From: Eudorina sp. 2006-703-Eu-15
Lineage: Eukaryota > Chlorophyta > Chlorophyceae > Chlamydomonadales > Volvocaceae
Assembly: GCA_003117195.1 (NCBI GenBank)
Contig: BDSI01000195.1
Location: 1-64,000, forward strand
DNA length: 64,000 bases
Direction: 5' to 3'
Position numbers and translations under genes: made by a program. Below the pieces are notes generated by a model. It ran no database searches, was not told the origin of the DNA, and was given only the letters and a program-made list of their open reading frames with translations. This document shows, piece by piece, positions 37,401-49,238 of the stretch (positions are counted from its first letter, which is position 1; every line of letters starts with the position of its first letter).

Positions 37401-37995
37401 CAAGTCGGAGAAGACGGAGCTCAAAGTGGGCCAGCTGAAGCTGGGGCTGGTGGAGTGCCTAAACCACGGCCTGCTGCACCCCTACCCGGTGCTCCACGAA
37501 AAGCCGGGCGAGCTGGTGGCGCAGATCAAGGGCACGGTGCTCCTGATGCCGAACGGCTCCAGCATCGTGACCTCGGCGCCCCGCCAGCCGGTGACGAGCG
37601 AGAAGAAGGTGGAGGACAGTGAGATTCTGGAGCTGCTGGCCACGCCGGTCAGCGCGAAGAGCGCCAAGAAGAAGAAGAACAAGGTGGGTGCAGGGCCGAT
37701 GGGAGGCACGTCGCCGGGGGGGGGGGAAATGGGGGACGGAGCTGCGACGTATGTGTGTGTGTCAATCTGTCTGTCTGTTTTTACGTCTGGTGTGTTGCAT
37801 ACAATACATATCTGATCGGGCGTGACGATGTGTGTTGGTCAGGGGTTATTGAGCGACGAAACCCGCCCGACCCAAATCGCGTGGTGTGTGTATGTATGTA
37901 TGAAACTGATTACCTCTCCGTCCGCCCGGCCGTCCCTGCGTTGGGCCCCGCAGGACAAGGCAGCGGCTGCTGCGCCCGCGGCCGCCGATGCATAA
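34484..37995 (+). CDS. EBP1: Proliferation-associated protein 2G4 / ERBB3-binding protein 1 homologue, 394 aa, 8 exons
   Basis: A nuclear-cytoplasmic and ribosome-associated growth regulator with a methionine-aminopeptidase (pita-bread) fold. In plants EBP1 links auxin and TOR signalling to organ size and ribosome biogenesis. The exons are 34484-34534, 34616-34661, 34728-34812, 34892-34966, 35123-35191, 35361-35742, 37249-37683 and 37954-37995; all phases fit. Recognisable segments are EKGVAFPTCVSVN, GHFSPNADDSAALKAGDVVK, DMGCHIDGFIA, LNKPTPDQKVEDAEFEENEVFAIDI, QASRAVFSLVNANFATMPFTLR and HPYPVLHEKPGELVAQIKGTVLLMP. The metal-ligand pattern of active aminopeptidases is not intact (DGFIATQA where enzymes have an aspartate), as in known EBP1 proteins. 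The C-terminus has a lysine-rich KSAKKKKNK followed by an Ala-rich end. The total length equals that of the human protein. Confidence 0.96.
36868..36896. other. Perfect 12-bp inverted repeat in PA2G4 intron 6
   Basis: TTGCCCCCCTAG, loop GTCAT, then CTAGGGGGGCAA: a perfect 12-bp stem with a 5-nt loop. It lies inside the intron 35743-37248, the longest intron of the gene. Transcribed RNA would form a very stable hairpin. Confidence 0.85.
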
Positions 37996-39511
37996 GCGTC
38001 CACTCGGCGCTGCTGTGCTGGACCTGGAACGCAGAAGCAGAGGGGCCCTGATGGCTTTTGGCTGCGTGAGCAGGAGGGCGGGTCTGCGCAGGCGACGACA
38101 GCCGCCGCTGAGGGCCGCCGCTGCGGTCGTTTTGACGGGATACCCCGCGCCTCGCTATCACGGGGAGGGACCATCGGCTGATCCTCTCTTTCTGTCTCGC
38201 AGTCAAAGCCGTCGGTTAGGGAAGTCTGTTAGTAGGAAAGGCGACGTGGGGACGGTCGTCGTGGGGCACTCATCACAGCTGCGGCGGTTTCACACCGCGG
38301 CCTCACGGCTTGGAAGTCTGACGCCCGCGGGCGGCTGTGCCCTCGGGGTTGCGTAGTCGGGTGAAGTCGGTGATTGCAGGGCGGAGCTGCCGGAGGAGCT
38401 GCTTTAAGCCGTGAAGTATGATCAACGGCGGAACCCCGGCCGCTGGGGAGTTTGCCATATCCGGGGGGAGCTGTGTGATGCGGCGGAAGATGTGCGCCTG
38501 GTCGGTTGTTGTTGTGTCGTAGTTGGTGAAGGAGGTGGTGGTCGGCAGCGAACTGCTTGCGGGGCGATGTCCGCCCGGTTGTTCCTTGTCGGCGCTGTCC
38601 CGCGCCGCGCTGCCTTGCACCCTTTTCCTTCGCCCGAACTCGGGACTGGGGACGGCGGGGGGGAGGGGGGCCTGGCCACGGGTGACTGACAGGCCGAGGG
38701 ACGCAGCCAGGCCGGCAACCCATTACACCTGTCGTGGCTGTGCCCCTGCGCCGGGAGGGAGGGAGGGGTGCGTCGCCATCGCGGTGCCGTACGGTTGGCC
38801 GCGTCCGTCGATGGCGGGGTCGCGGTGGCGGGGACGTCGTTCTGCCCCAAGGACGCGAGTCTCTTGATGTGGCTTTCGACTGTTGTGTGCGGTGTCTAAG
38901 TGTGTCGGTCGGTCATGCGGCCGGTGTTATATCTGTGTGTATATCCGTGTGTTGCTTGAGGTGGTCAGGTTGACGCCGGGAGGCAGGCAGCTGAGGCTCA
39001 GACGCCTAGATGACGGGCCATTTTGTCAATGGGGTGGTTTTTCGGCCTCTGCAGGGACGTCCCCGCCCCCTTACCCCGCAGGAGCGCAGCAGCCGGCGCC
39101 TGTCGGCCCCTTCTCGCGGTACCACCGACAGCTCTAGGGTTTGGGACACGGCACGTTCTGGGCGTGGATCATCCCCGTGTCGTTCGGTGATCGTGCTGCT
39201 AGTGCTATACTATGTGGCCCCTTTGGCAGGGCCTCCTCATGACAGCGGAACGGAACCGCACAGCGCGGTGTACGGCACGACAGGCCGTAAGGCTGTGAGG
39301 CGCCACGTTGATGGGGAGTTCCCGGGCGGGCTGTGCGGACCGTTTGGTTGGTGCTGCAAGCAATGGCGACATGTGGTAGTAGCCGCCCCACTGGAGGCGG
39401 CCTTGATCCATCCATCCGGCGAGGTGCCCGGGACCGTTGTCTCTGATCTATCTCGCGGCGGGGCGGGGCAGGTTACCACCCGTTACGGCTTTCACTAGAA
39501 CGAACAATATG

Positions 39512-39516
39512 TGTAA
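39512..39516 (+). terminator. Candidate TGTAA polyadenylation motif for PA2G4
   Basis: First plus-strand TGTAA noticed downstream of PA2G4; implies a 3' UTR of about 1.5 kb. Positional inference. Confidence 0.25.
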
Positions 39517-40630
39517 GCGAACGCGACCCGTCCAATCGGGGATGACGGCGCTGAGGGGTTTGCGATGGCTGGTCTGCCAGTTTTGGGAGTCCGTGTCTGT
39601 CAAAAGAGATACAACACGCTGCGGCGGGGCGACCGCGATGCCGCCATGTGCAACGAACAACAGGCTAGGTCCCGTCAGCGATAGGCGTCCACCCCTTCGG
39701 TCGCCCCCTTCCAAGAGGTCAGGCCTCGCCACACTGGCCGTACCTGCAGTCAGGCCCTGTCGGAAGGGACGCAGACACGCCTTGGCCAGCAGGACCGTGT
39801 GAGTGGTGTGAGACGGGGCGATCCAACCGCTGGGAGCGCGCAGGTGCAGCTTCAACAGGTGTGCGGCCTACGTCAGCGCGTCGACGGCGTGCGCGCCTCC
39901 GCCGTTGCTAGCTCCATGGCCTCTCGTGCGATCGTGTCTGTGAATAAGGCTTTGCGCCCTTCCTCGGACCCCTGACCCCGGGACCGGTTCATGGCGCATA
40001 CCGCATCGCGACATTGGGGCCCACGTGGTGTGCTCGTCCTGCCTTTGTTCGTAGGACTCGGCGGTCGGCGCTCCAACGCTTAGCACTTGGCGTTCGATGG
40101 GTCCCGCAAAGGACCGAAGTGATGATGGTTTGCTTCTTGCTTGGGAGCCATGGTAGATTGGTAGTGTGTTAGCAGCGGGTGGGTGTGGGGGCGCTTCGGG
40201 CGTATTGCTGAACGAAATTCTGAGTCCGAAAGCTGTTCGCGAACATCCGGATCCACGTGGATGGCCATCCGGTGTCTACATGCGACAATGGTCGGTTGCC
40301 GACGGGGAAGCTCGCACACGTGTAGGTGTGAGGTGGCACGAGATCACGTGGCAGGTGGGCTGCTGTAGAGCCTTCTCACCGCTTTCCTCGGCATTTCTGA
40401 CATGTCCTTTGGGCAACGAGTGCGGCACGGCGTCCAAGACTGCCAGCTGCGTTGGGTCGACACGGCTGATGCAGCTGCGTGGATCCGTGGCTGAGGGCTG
40501 CGGGGGCTGAGGGCAGCTCGGGCCAAGTGAAGCGCGTTGATTGCGATGCGAATGACGCAGCAGCTCACCGAAGATTCCTAGTAGCCACGGCTGGCACCAC
40601 GGAACCGCGTTTTGGTGGACCGACGCGGAG

Positions 40631-40635
40631 TTACA
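40631..40635 (-). terminator. Candidate TGTAA polyadenylation motif for RFC1
   Basis: TTACA on the plus strand, TGTAA on the RFC1 strand, about 480 nt after the RFC1 stop codon. Confidence 0.4.
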
Positions 40636-41116
40636 GGCGCACAGCTTCCAACACGCCATGGCCTTTCCGGTTTTGACAACAAGTACACAACTCGCAACAC
40701 GGAGTCATCCAGAAATCAAAACTTCAACATCATTATCTTAAACGTACTGAGCATATCCCCGCAGGCCTCATCTGCCATCCCGCGCGCCGAATTCAACACT
40801 ATATTCTTCCCCTTGACCCTGACCTGCCTGCGCGGGACATCGGCCAGGGACGTGACCACAAGCTTGGCAGGACCAAAGCCCTTGCAGGAAGGGCCGCCTG
40901 CCGACCCCGCCTGCCGACAACACCGGCCTACCTACAGAAACGTGGCGCCCAAGCAAAGATCCAGCCGGCAGCACGAAAATGGAATATATCCCAATCGCCC
41001 CCTGCGCCGCCTGCCTTCCGTCCATACAACGGTGCGCGCTGACATGGCCACGCACGGAATGACACGGCAACGCACTGTTGCGGCATTGAGAAACCTGCAT
41101 GGCACGACAAAGCGCA

Positions 41117-44100
41117 TCATTTTTTTGCGCCCGCCCTGCCGCCGCCGCGGCCTCCGCCGCGACCCCCTCCCTTGCCACCTGTCGCCTTGGCGGCCCCACC
41201 CCGGCCGCCCCCGGCGGCGCCTTTTTTCCCCTTGGCCGCCTTGCCGTCGTCTTGGAGCTGCACCACCAGGCCGTCCTTCGCGAGGCGCCGCGCGAGGGTC
41301 GCCGGGTCGACGTCCTCCTCCTCCTCCTGCTCGCCCTTCTGCGCTACTTTCGCCTCCTGCAGCGTTCCGGTGAAATGGTTGGTGAGCACAAGTTCGATGA
41401 CCTGCCTGCCATTCCGCCCGCCTAACAAACCTGTCCCAGCAGCAGCAAGGGCTCCGACTGCCACCGCACCCGCCCACCTGCTCCGCGTCCGCCCCGTCAC
41501 CGCCCAGCAGGCCGTCGACGTCGTCCTCGTCATCCGCTGCCGCCTTCTTGCCCTTGGCCTTGCCCTTGCCCGCCCCGCGGCCGAGCTTGACCTCTTCCAC
41601 TTGTGCCAAGCAGCGGGCCGCGGGCGCCGTCGAATTCAGGCTCCTGCGCATTGGACCGACCCCGCAATACCCCCCAGGTTCGTTTCTGGATTTGGCTTCT
41701 TTTGCAATGTACCCCCAGATACCCCGAGATACGTCTCCACTGGAACAAGCAGGGGCCACTTCTCACTTCTCATTAGTGACGAGCCATATAATGTTACGGG
41801 AACACCCGAGACCTCCGCACATTCCATATCACATCTCGACAAGGAGCGGTACCCGTGGCAGGTGCTGGTGCCCCTGGCCCAGCCGAAGCACGCTGGCCGC
41901 CCACCTTGTGAACGCCGACTTGACCTTGGTGGGCACGTCCTTGAACGTGTCCTCGGCCCAGGGTGCCTTGCTCTTGAACGAGGTCACGTCCAGGATGTAG
42001 TCAAACTGCTCCCTGCGGGCAGAGATTGCAGTCAGCGATGTGGGGCAATAAACAACCTCACTGGCAGCGCATCAGCATACAGCGGGCGGGTCATCCATCT
42101 CTCCTGGCAGCTAACAACAGTACTCAAAAAATTGACGTCATGTGTCAGGGCGCAGGGCCCTCTGGCTTCATGCCCCATATGCTGGTCAGTCAGCCCTGCT
42201 CACACCCTAGAGCTACCCCGCACCTGTCGATGCAGTAGCCGTGCATGAGTTCCACCACGGAGGCGACCGCCGCCTCCTGCTCCCGCACCAGCGGCCGCAC
42301 CAGCAGGTGGCGCAGCGCGGACGCGTACTCGAGCCGCACGGCGCTGCGCGACGAGGAGATGCGGCCCGAGGCGGCCATGGTCGTCGACAGCTCGCCCAGC
42401 AGGCGTCGCTGCTTGTTGCCGCTCGAGTAGTTCCCGAGCCAGGCGGTGAACCTGTTGGGGACGGCGCCGTGGGAGGGGGGTCAGGGTTGAGCCAGCGGTG
42501 ACGTAAGCGGCCAAGCTTGCACGGCGCCCGATCTGACGGCGCCCGATGTCCATTGACATCCTGACATCCCTTGACGTCGGCTGCCGAGGTTTTCTACGGG
42601 GTCTGACACGGACCGACGCGTGACCGACTCAAATGTCAGACACGGCGGCACATGCCTATGAAGGCTACGCACGGCACATGCCTATGAAGGCTACGCACGG
42701 CGCCCCCACCTGCGCACCTATTCTCCTTCAGCCAGACTGCCCTCAATAGGTTTGCAGCCCGCATGCCGCGGGCTCCGCATCGAACATGCCATATGCCAAC
42801 CGATCTGCACGTGCACTGCAGTCGCCGTGGTAGCGCTGGGACTCGGTCCCCTTCCTCAAGGTGTCCTGTTCTACCCTACCTGGGGAAGTTCATCTCGGTC
42901 GGGTAGAGGCCGAAGATCTCCCGGGGCCCGCGCATGTACGCGGCGGGCAGCAGGCAGCTCATGACCCCCGCGAACGGCATCAGGCCCCAGTTCTGGGTGC
43001 GGCGCAGCGTGTTGTTCACCACGTCGCCGAACGAGATGGAGTCCGAGGCCTTGGCGATGGCGCGGAGGCGCGCGCCCGCGTCCGCTGGGGATGGGGAGCG
43101 GCCATGACACGACACGGCGCATTGTCAGATCTGTTGAACGTAGGTCAGATTGGATACAGCCCAGCAGCTGCGGCCTGCGAGTCACCAATACTGCGACGAC
43201 GACAAGGGGGCGGACTTCCATCATCCGCGCGCTGCCTGCACGACAGGACATGCTTGGCAGCGTGCGCTGCAGCCAGCCACGCGCCCACCCACGTGCAATG
43301 GTCGGCCGGTGGTTGAGGTAGTTCTCCTGCACCAGCAGCGGCACCAGGTCCATGTCCGCAAACACCAGCTCCATGCGGTCGCTCATCGACAGGAGCGCGC
43401 AGGACGGCTCCAGCAGCCGCCTGGCGCACTCAAAGGGGCTCATGTCCGTGTCCTTGCTGGCGCCCATCTTGCCGCGCACCTGCGCCCGTCAGCAACATGC
43501 CCGTCCAATTCGCAGGTAGGAATAGGGTTGGTAAGTAATGTTGGTCCCTGGTTCGGGTCCCTGGTTTGGGCCGGGCGGGTCTCTTCTTTAAATACGCCCG
43601 TCCAACACGACACCCCCGCCCGAGGTAAGCACGCACGGCTCTCTGGCGCGCTCATGCTCGGGGATGTCCCTCTCCAAAGGCAGACGCAGACGCGATGGAG
43701 GCGCTGCGGTCACCCGGCAAATGTACGTTCGCGATACCTAGGCCGCAAGCCGCGAGAGACCCGCAGAGAACGCTGCTTACTGAACCCCTCAGGAGGTGGG
43801 CCAACCCGCCGGACGCATACCTCATCGTACGTGAGGGCCCGCGCCCGCAGCCGGACCATCTGCAGCTGCCCCAGGATCAGGCGCAGGTCGCCTCCCGCGC
43901 CGGAAACCAGAGCCTCCATCGTCGCCTTCAGCGCACGGGGCGGTGGAGAAAACGCTTCACGTGCTTCACGGTCTCTCACATGCGAATGCCACCACCCACG
44001 CCACTCATACCGCCACACCGAACGCCCTCATCGAGAGCCAAGATCAACACGACACGGTGCTGCCTTGTATGACCGCAGCATGGAGTACATGGACCTGTTG

Positions 44101-47100
44101 CGCTAACAAGCCGCGCCCTGGATCGCACCCCGTCTGATCTGCACCCAGGCCTTGCTGAGTGAGACCCACCACGCACCTGGTTGACCTGCAGGCCCTCCTT
44201 CTGGCAGATCTCGCTCATGCGCTTCGAGATCTGCTGCGCCGTGGGCTTGCGGAACTCGAGCTCCATGCAGTGGTTGCGCAGGGAGCGCAGCTTCTGGTTG
44301 TACTTGTCGTTGCAGATGCAGATGATCGGGATCTTGGAGCGCTTGATGGTGTCGATCAGGTCCTGGATGCCGCCGCGGTCACCGCCTGCGGGAGGGGGGG
44401 GGACGGACAGTTGGGCAGTGATGAGAGATCCAGCGCGTCAAAGAGGGCATCAAGAGGGTTCGCCCCCATTCTGCCACAAGAGCACTGCTGCGAGACCAGG
44501 CCAGGGGAACGCGGGGGCAGGCAGGTGCGTGTAGGCGGACAGGCACGGGCAAGGCCACAACGGCCAACAACTGACACCTTTGTAAATTGGGTTGCCCTGA
44601 CATGTTCCGTTCAAGTTTCCTCGCGTGTGCCCAGCGATCAGGCAGCCAACCGCAGCGGAGGTAAGTCGGATGGAGACACCTGTACTCCCGTGACAGGAGG
44701 CCCAGGAGGACCGACTGTCTCGGAACCCGAACACTCCATGCATGATAGAACCATGCGCATACTCCGTTCATGGAGACGGTGCGCACTTCAATACCCATAT
44801 TCTCAACTGCAACGCTGCGCAATGGAGCGCTGTAACACTCGCATCAGTAAACCTCCACCATCGCTACACGGCTCGGCACCACACGGGACGGATCGCGTCG
44901 CGCACTCCCTCCCTCCGTCCTACCCGACATGCCGTCCACCTCGTCCATGATGAGCAGCTGCTTGCGCGGTCCCCCGCTGTGCGAGCCCATCCCCGGCAGG
45001 GTCGTGTTCGACACCATCTCCTTGATGACGTTCGACTGCTTGCCCGCGATGCCGTCCGACACCTTGCTGCTCTTGTTGCGGGTGTCACTGGCGTTCATCT
45101 CGACCACCTCGAACCTGGCGGAGGGCGGCGAATGCGCCGTGCCGCCCACGGCATGTTTGTTGGAGGGCTCTAAACCGCTAGACAACCATCCTCCCGCTGG
45201 CAAGAATGGCCCACAGCCTATTCGTAACCCCTAATCATCACCCGGTGTAACCTCTCACGTCTTGGAGATACCCGGGCGGCCGTTCAGCCGGAGAGATCCG
45301 CATCAGCAGAGAATCCCCAGCTCTCACCCTGTCTCCCGCGCAATGATGTGCGCGGCGCTCGTCTTGCCAATGCCTGGCGGGCCGCTGAGCAGCGCCGCCT
45401 TTTTGGACATGTCTTTGGGCTTGGAGCCGCCGCCCTTCGCAGATGGCGCGGCGCCGCCCCTCAGGTGGACCTGCCGCGCCACCCAATCGCAACGCGGCCG
45501 ACGCGGATCGCACACAGGGGAAGAGTACGGGATCACGTGAATGTGGACATCCAACCAAAGACATGTTCTGAACCAAGACCGCGGCTTGAACTTTACGACG
45601 CAACCTGCCGCCCTGGTCCTCTAAAGGGGGCTAAGTCCCGGCACGGCCGTTGCCATTCCCACCCCCGTTGGTGCTGGTATTTACAAAGCCGCTGTCAGCC
45701 TTCGCAGACCACGGCACGACACACCTGCTCCCAGCACTCCAGCCACTGCTTCAAATTCGCCACCAAGGTGTTGTTCCCAACCAGCTCAGCGCTATTCCGC
45801 GGCTTGTACTTGTCCACCCATAGCTGGTTCAGCGAGCCGCCCCCGCCGCCGCCGGCAGCGACGGCCTTGCTCGGCCCCGGAGCCGAGGGTCCTGCGGGCA
45901 GCGCCGGCTGGCGCGCGCCGCTCGGCGCTGCGGCGGACGCGCCGAAGAAGTTGGACGAGGGAATTTTCGCGGGCCCGCCCGCTGGCGCCGCAGTGGCCGC
46001 AGGTGCAGCCGAGGGTTGCTCCGCTGGCGCGAAGGGCTGACTAGCACGGAGCAGAGAGAACAGGCCGTCCTCGTCAATAAGCTTGGTCTTGTGTTGCTTG
46101 GCCTGTGTAAGGGGTACAGGTAACGCGCGCGTCGGCGCATGTTGATCCATGTGCTCAACCATGTCGGCACATCAGATGTTCCAGCAACGTTCAATTCAGC
46201 TCAGGAGCTCAGGACCACAGGAAAGCCGCGGTCGCCAGTGCTTGCTGCCATCCTGCTGATAGCCCCTGTCCCAGGCCAGGCCGCCGTCCCCGCCTCCAAA
46301 TCCCATCGCCTCACCGTTCGATACTTGCTCCGGCCACAGTTATGCCCGGCGACCAGGAACGATGTCTTGCCGGACACGTTCTGAGTGACCTTGCCTCCAT
46401 GCCGTTTGATGAGGTCCTCGGCTTCGGGCCGCATCAAGCTGTCCAGGACGCCAGTGATCACGAAGGTGCGTCCCGTCAGACAGTCCGGGTGGCCGCGCGG
46501 AGCCTCCTGCGCACGGCCGGGCGCAACGGGCAAGTCGGCAGCCTGCTATCGCGCATCCGCATCCTGGACATTGCGACTTGGGGTCAGCGACGCGATGGCA
46601 GGGCTAAGACACGGCATCCCATCGGGCACGCGATCGCGGCTGCGTGTCGGACCGACTAACGATGAAGCCAGCTGCCACTGGTTGGGGACCAGAGATCCGG
46701 AAGGAACCTTCCTTCCCGCCCTTGCGGCAGTCAGAGCAGCTTGTCTTCGCCCGCCTATTCGTTACACCCCACCTTGTTACGATAGTTGGGTGGCTCAACG
46801 CTGTCGTTGCCCGCCGCCTCTCCGCCCTCCGGCATGAGACTGAAGTTCACGAGCTCCTCCGCAGGCAGCGCCTCCACCGCCTTGCTGACCGCCGCAACGG
46901 CCGCTTCCGCTTTGGGGTCCAGGCTGAAGGCCGCCGGCTTCTTCGAGGCGGCGGCCTTGCGCCCCCCCGCACCCGCGGCAGCGCCATCGCCCGCGCCTAC
47001 GCCGCTGGTGCGCGCTGCCTTCGAGGCTTCCGGCTGAGTTTTGACTGCCTTAGGCTCCGCCTTGACAGCAGCCACCTAGGATGGGTGGTGAGCGTTGACG

Positions 47101-48778
47101 CGATAGCGCGACTGACAGACCGAGAGCGGCCTCAGTTGGCCATTCGCAACATTGCACCACCGGGCTTTTCGTGAGGCCGTGCGAGGGAGTATTTGACAGC
47201 TTTTTCGAAGTCAACCATCCCTTAATCCCTTCAGCCCGTCCGGCCAACGCATTGCAATAGACTGTGCCTCCAACCATCATACAGCGGAGTCAAAACTGCA
47301 CGCCCATGCAGCGTCTGAACGTTGTCGTCCTTGTCGCAAGCACCTGTAGGGGTTGGCGCATGTCATGTCGAGCATCGACGCAAGGCTACGAAGAGAAGTA
47401 CCTTGGGCGTGGAAGCGGCCGGTTTGGCAGCAGGCGATGGACGGGCGTGCTTAGTACCCGCCAGCTTAGCCGGCTTGGCTGCCCCCCGCTTCCGCTTGCC
47501 CGCAGCCCCCTCGTCCTCGCTCTCCATGACGACATCCTCGCTGCCGTCGCTCTCCTCGTCCTCAAGGCCCTGCACGAAGCCGCCCGACCACAGCACCCGA
47601 GACATGCTCTGACGCACTGTCCATGTGCACTGATCGGCACTGAAGGCAGTCCTAACTCCAGCAGGAAGACATCAGGCTAGTACGTGAACTCCAACGGCGC
47701 AGACGCATGACAGCATCGCTGGCCATCCTAGACGTCATCAAGCATGGCACGTTGACTTCTTAAGGAGCCCGAGGCATCGCGGCCGAGGCTTACACTGAGG
47801 TCCTCGTCATCAGAGGATGAGTCGTCGACGACGACGGGTTCATCGTCGTCGTCGTCATCAGTGATGACCCGGCGGCGCTTGGGAGGGGGGGCCCGGTCAG
47901 CTCGGCGAGCTGCGGCGCCGGGAGCTGCCGTAGCTTCGGCGTCGCCTCCTTTTTTGACGGGTTTGGACGCAGGCGATGGCCTATCCAGGGCAAGGCCAGC
48001 GCACCGAGAGCGCTCGCTTAAACAGAGGTGCTTGGCAGAGACATTCCCGTAATGAACTGTCCAGGGTTGCTTGCCAGGCGGCTGCGTTGTAAGACGAGTG
48101 TCAGGAAACCTCTGAAGTACGCAAACGCGTCAGGGTAATCATGCGCATGCTATTGCCAGGCAAACATGTCAGAGCACCTGAACCAAGAACACCAGAATGA
48201 TCCTCGCGGAAGGGTGTGGCACGGGAACTGGGACACGGAGGTCTCCAAGGCAACAAGACAACTCGGGGACCTACGCGAACCCCCCTCTACGGACTGAAAC
48301 GCATGGCGCGAAGTCCTTGGTGCTGAGGATAAGAGCTAACGATAACTGGACCGGCTGGACCGCCCGGGTGGGGGCAAGGTTTTTCACACAGACGCCACAT
48401 CATCCAATACCTCTACACAACCCATGGCCATCAACCCATCTGCATACTTACCCCTTCCCCTCTTTGCGGGTTGGAGGCTGGTGCATAACGACGACGTCCT
48501 CGTGACATACTTTGGCGACGGCAGGGGACGGCTTGGCTGCAACAACAAACACACCAAGCGTAGTCGATACGAACAAAAGTTCAAGAGTGGCTGAATGTTT
48601 GTGCTGCCTAATTGTGACTGACTTTCGTGTTCACCACCACCGGGTTTCCTGAAAAAGCTCCGAATATCCTTTGCCGGAGCTTTAGAAGGTGTCTTTTGCT
48701 CCGTTTTCCCCTGGACAGGCAAACAAAGGACTTCACCTTGCTGCCAAGGACATCCAGTGCTTGAGTTGCTCTCACCAT
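41117..48778 (-). CDS. RFC1: Replication factor C subunit 1 (clamp-loader large subunit), about 1089 aa, 18 exons
   Basis: RFC1 is the large subunit of the ATP-driven loader that puts PCNA on DNA in replication and repair. The coding exons from the 5' end are 48776-48778, 48623-48710, 48452-48536, 47794-47980, 47402-47608, 46773-47075, 46315-46506, 45725-46102, 45328-45470, 44924-45114, 44177-44385, 43821-43925, 43293-43479, 42880-43084, 42224-42451, 41905-42012, 41478-41643 and 41117-41401. All phases agree; only the 5' edge of exon 5 is uncertain. The protein starts with a PIP-like DIRSFFRKP, then acidic and basic linkers (KRRR, DDDDDDE). A BRCT domain follows (about residues 295-375: LTGRTFVITGVLDSL, HGGKVTQNVS, LIDEDGLF). 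The AAA+ core has Walker A GPPGIGKTS near residue 511 and Walker B IMDEVDG near 585. The RFC1-specific C-terminal helical domain follows (FECARRLLE, NWGLMPFAG, FDYILD), ending in a Gly/Arg/Lys-rich tail. Confidence 0.96.
42647..42698. repeat. Perfect 26-bp tandem duplication in an RFC1 intron
   Basis: Two identical adjacent copies of GGCACATGCCTATGAAGGCT plus ACGCAC. They lie in the intron 42452-42879. Confidence 0.95.
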
Positions 48779-49238
48779 GTCAAGTTCACCGATCGAATGC
48801 TTCCCCTCCCAAGATGATCCTATTAACAATCCTCAAAGGCCATGAGCCAGCGCTTCCCTTCAGGGTGTTATGAAAATCCGCGAATTTGGCGGGAGGTCTT
48901 GTCAGCAACCACTATAGTCACACAAACCTTGTGAGTGGTAGTGACCGCGCAAAGTGGCTAACTAAGATGATATGCCACCTATCCTATGGCGTGGCGTTTG
49001 CGACTTCGTCCCATCGTGCGGTTGTACTGCATCTGAAGCGCAGCACGCACAGCAGCTCAGGATGCGGAACGTTTCTTTTGCGCCTGCCAAAACAGATTAG
49101 GCAAACTGTATCATACTTTAAAAATGTGTAACCCTATAGAAACGCTTATGTACCGGTCGATGTTGTGACAGTGGCCTACATAGGTATAATTGCGTTGTGG
49201 CACGAACGGTACACCACTGGAGGATTACATAGCAGACA
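48779..49238. promoter_or_regulatory. Divergent promoter between RFC1 and PPME1
   Basis: Only 460 bp separate the start codons of RFC1 (-) and PPME1 (+), so both core promoters must lie here. It contains the E2F-like site at 48885-48894 nearer RFC1 and an AT-rich half nearer PPME1. Confidence 0.6.
48885..48894 (+). promoter_or_regulatory. E2F-like site TTTGGCGGGA upstream of RFC1
   Basis: TTTGGCGGGA fits the E2F/DP consensus TTT(G/C)(G/C)CG(G/C). It lies about 107 bp upstream of the RFC1 start codon. Replication-factor genes are classical E2F targets in plants and animals, and volvocine algae have an E2F/DP/RB (MAT3) pathway. Binding is inferred, not shown. Confidence 0.55.

Larger units (their letters stand above)
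37996..41116. other. Convergent 3' region between PA2G4 and RFC1
   Basis: A 3.1-kb tail-to-tail spacer. It holds a plus-strand TGTAA at 39512-39516 and a minus-strand TGTAA at 40631-40635. Many short GC-rich open frames exist on both strands, but none shows a domain, consistent splicing or family resemblance. I see no other gene. Confidence 0.5.

Noticed and set aside
34484..37995. Methionine aminopeptidase type 2
   Set aside because: The fold is shared, but the metal-ligand pattern is not intact and the segments and length match PA2G4/EBP1.
38229..40660. Additional gene between PA2G4 and RFC1
   Set aside because: Short GC-rich frames on both strands without domains, consistent splice sites or family resemblance.
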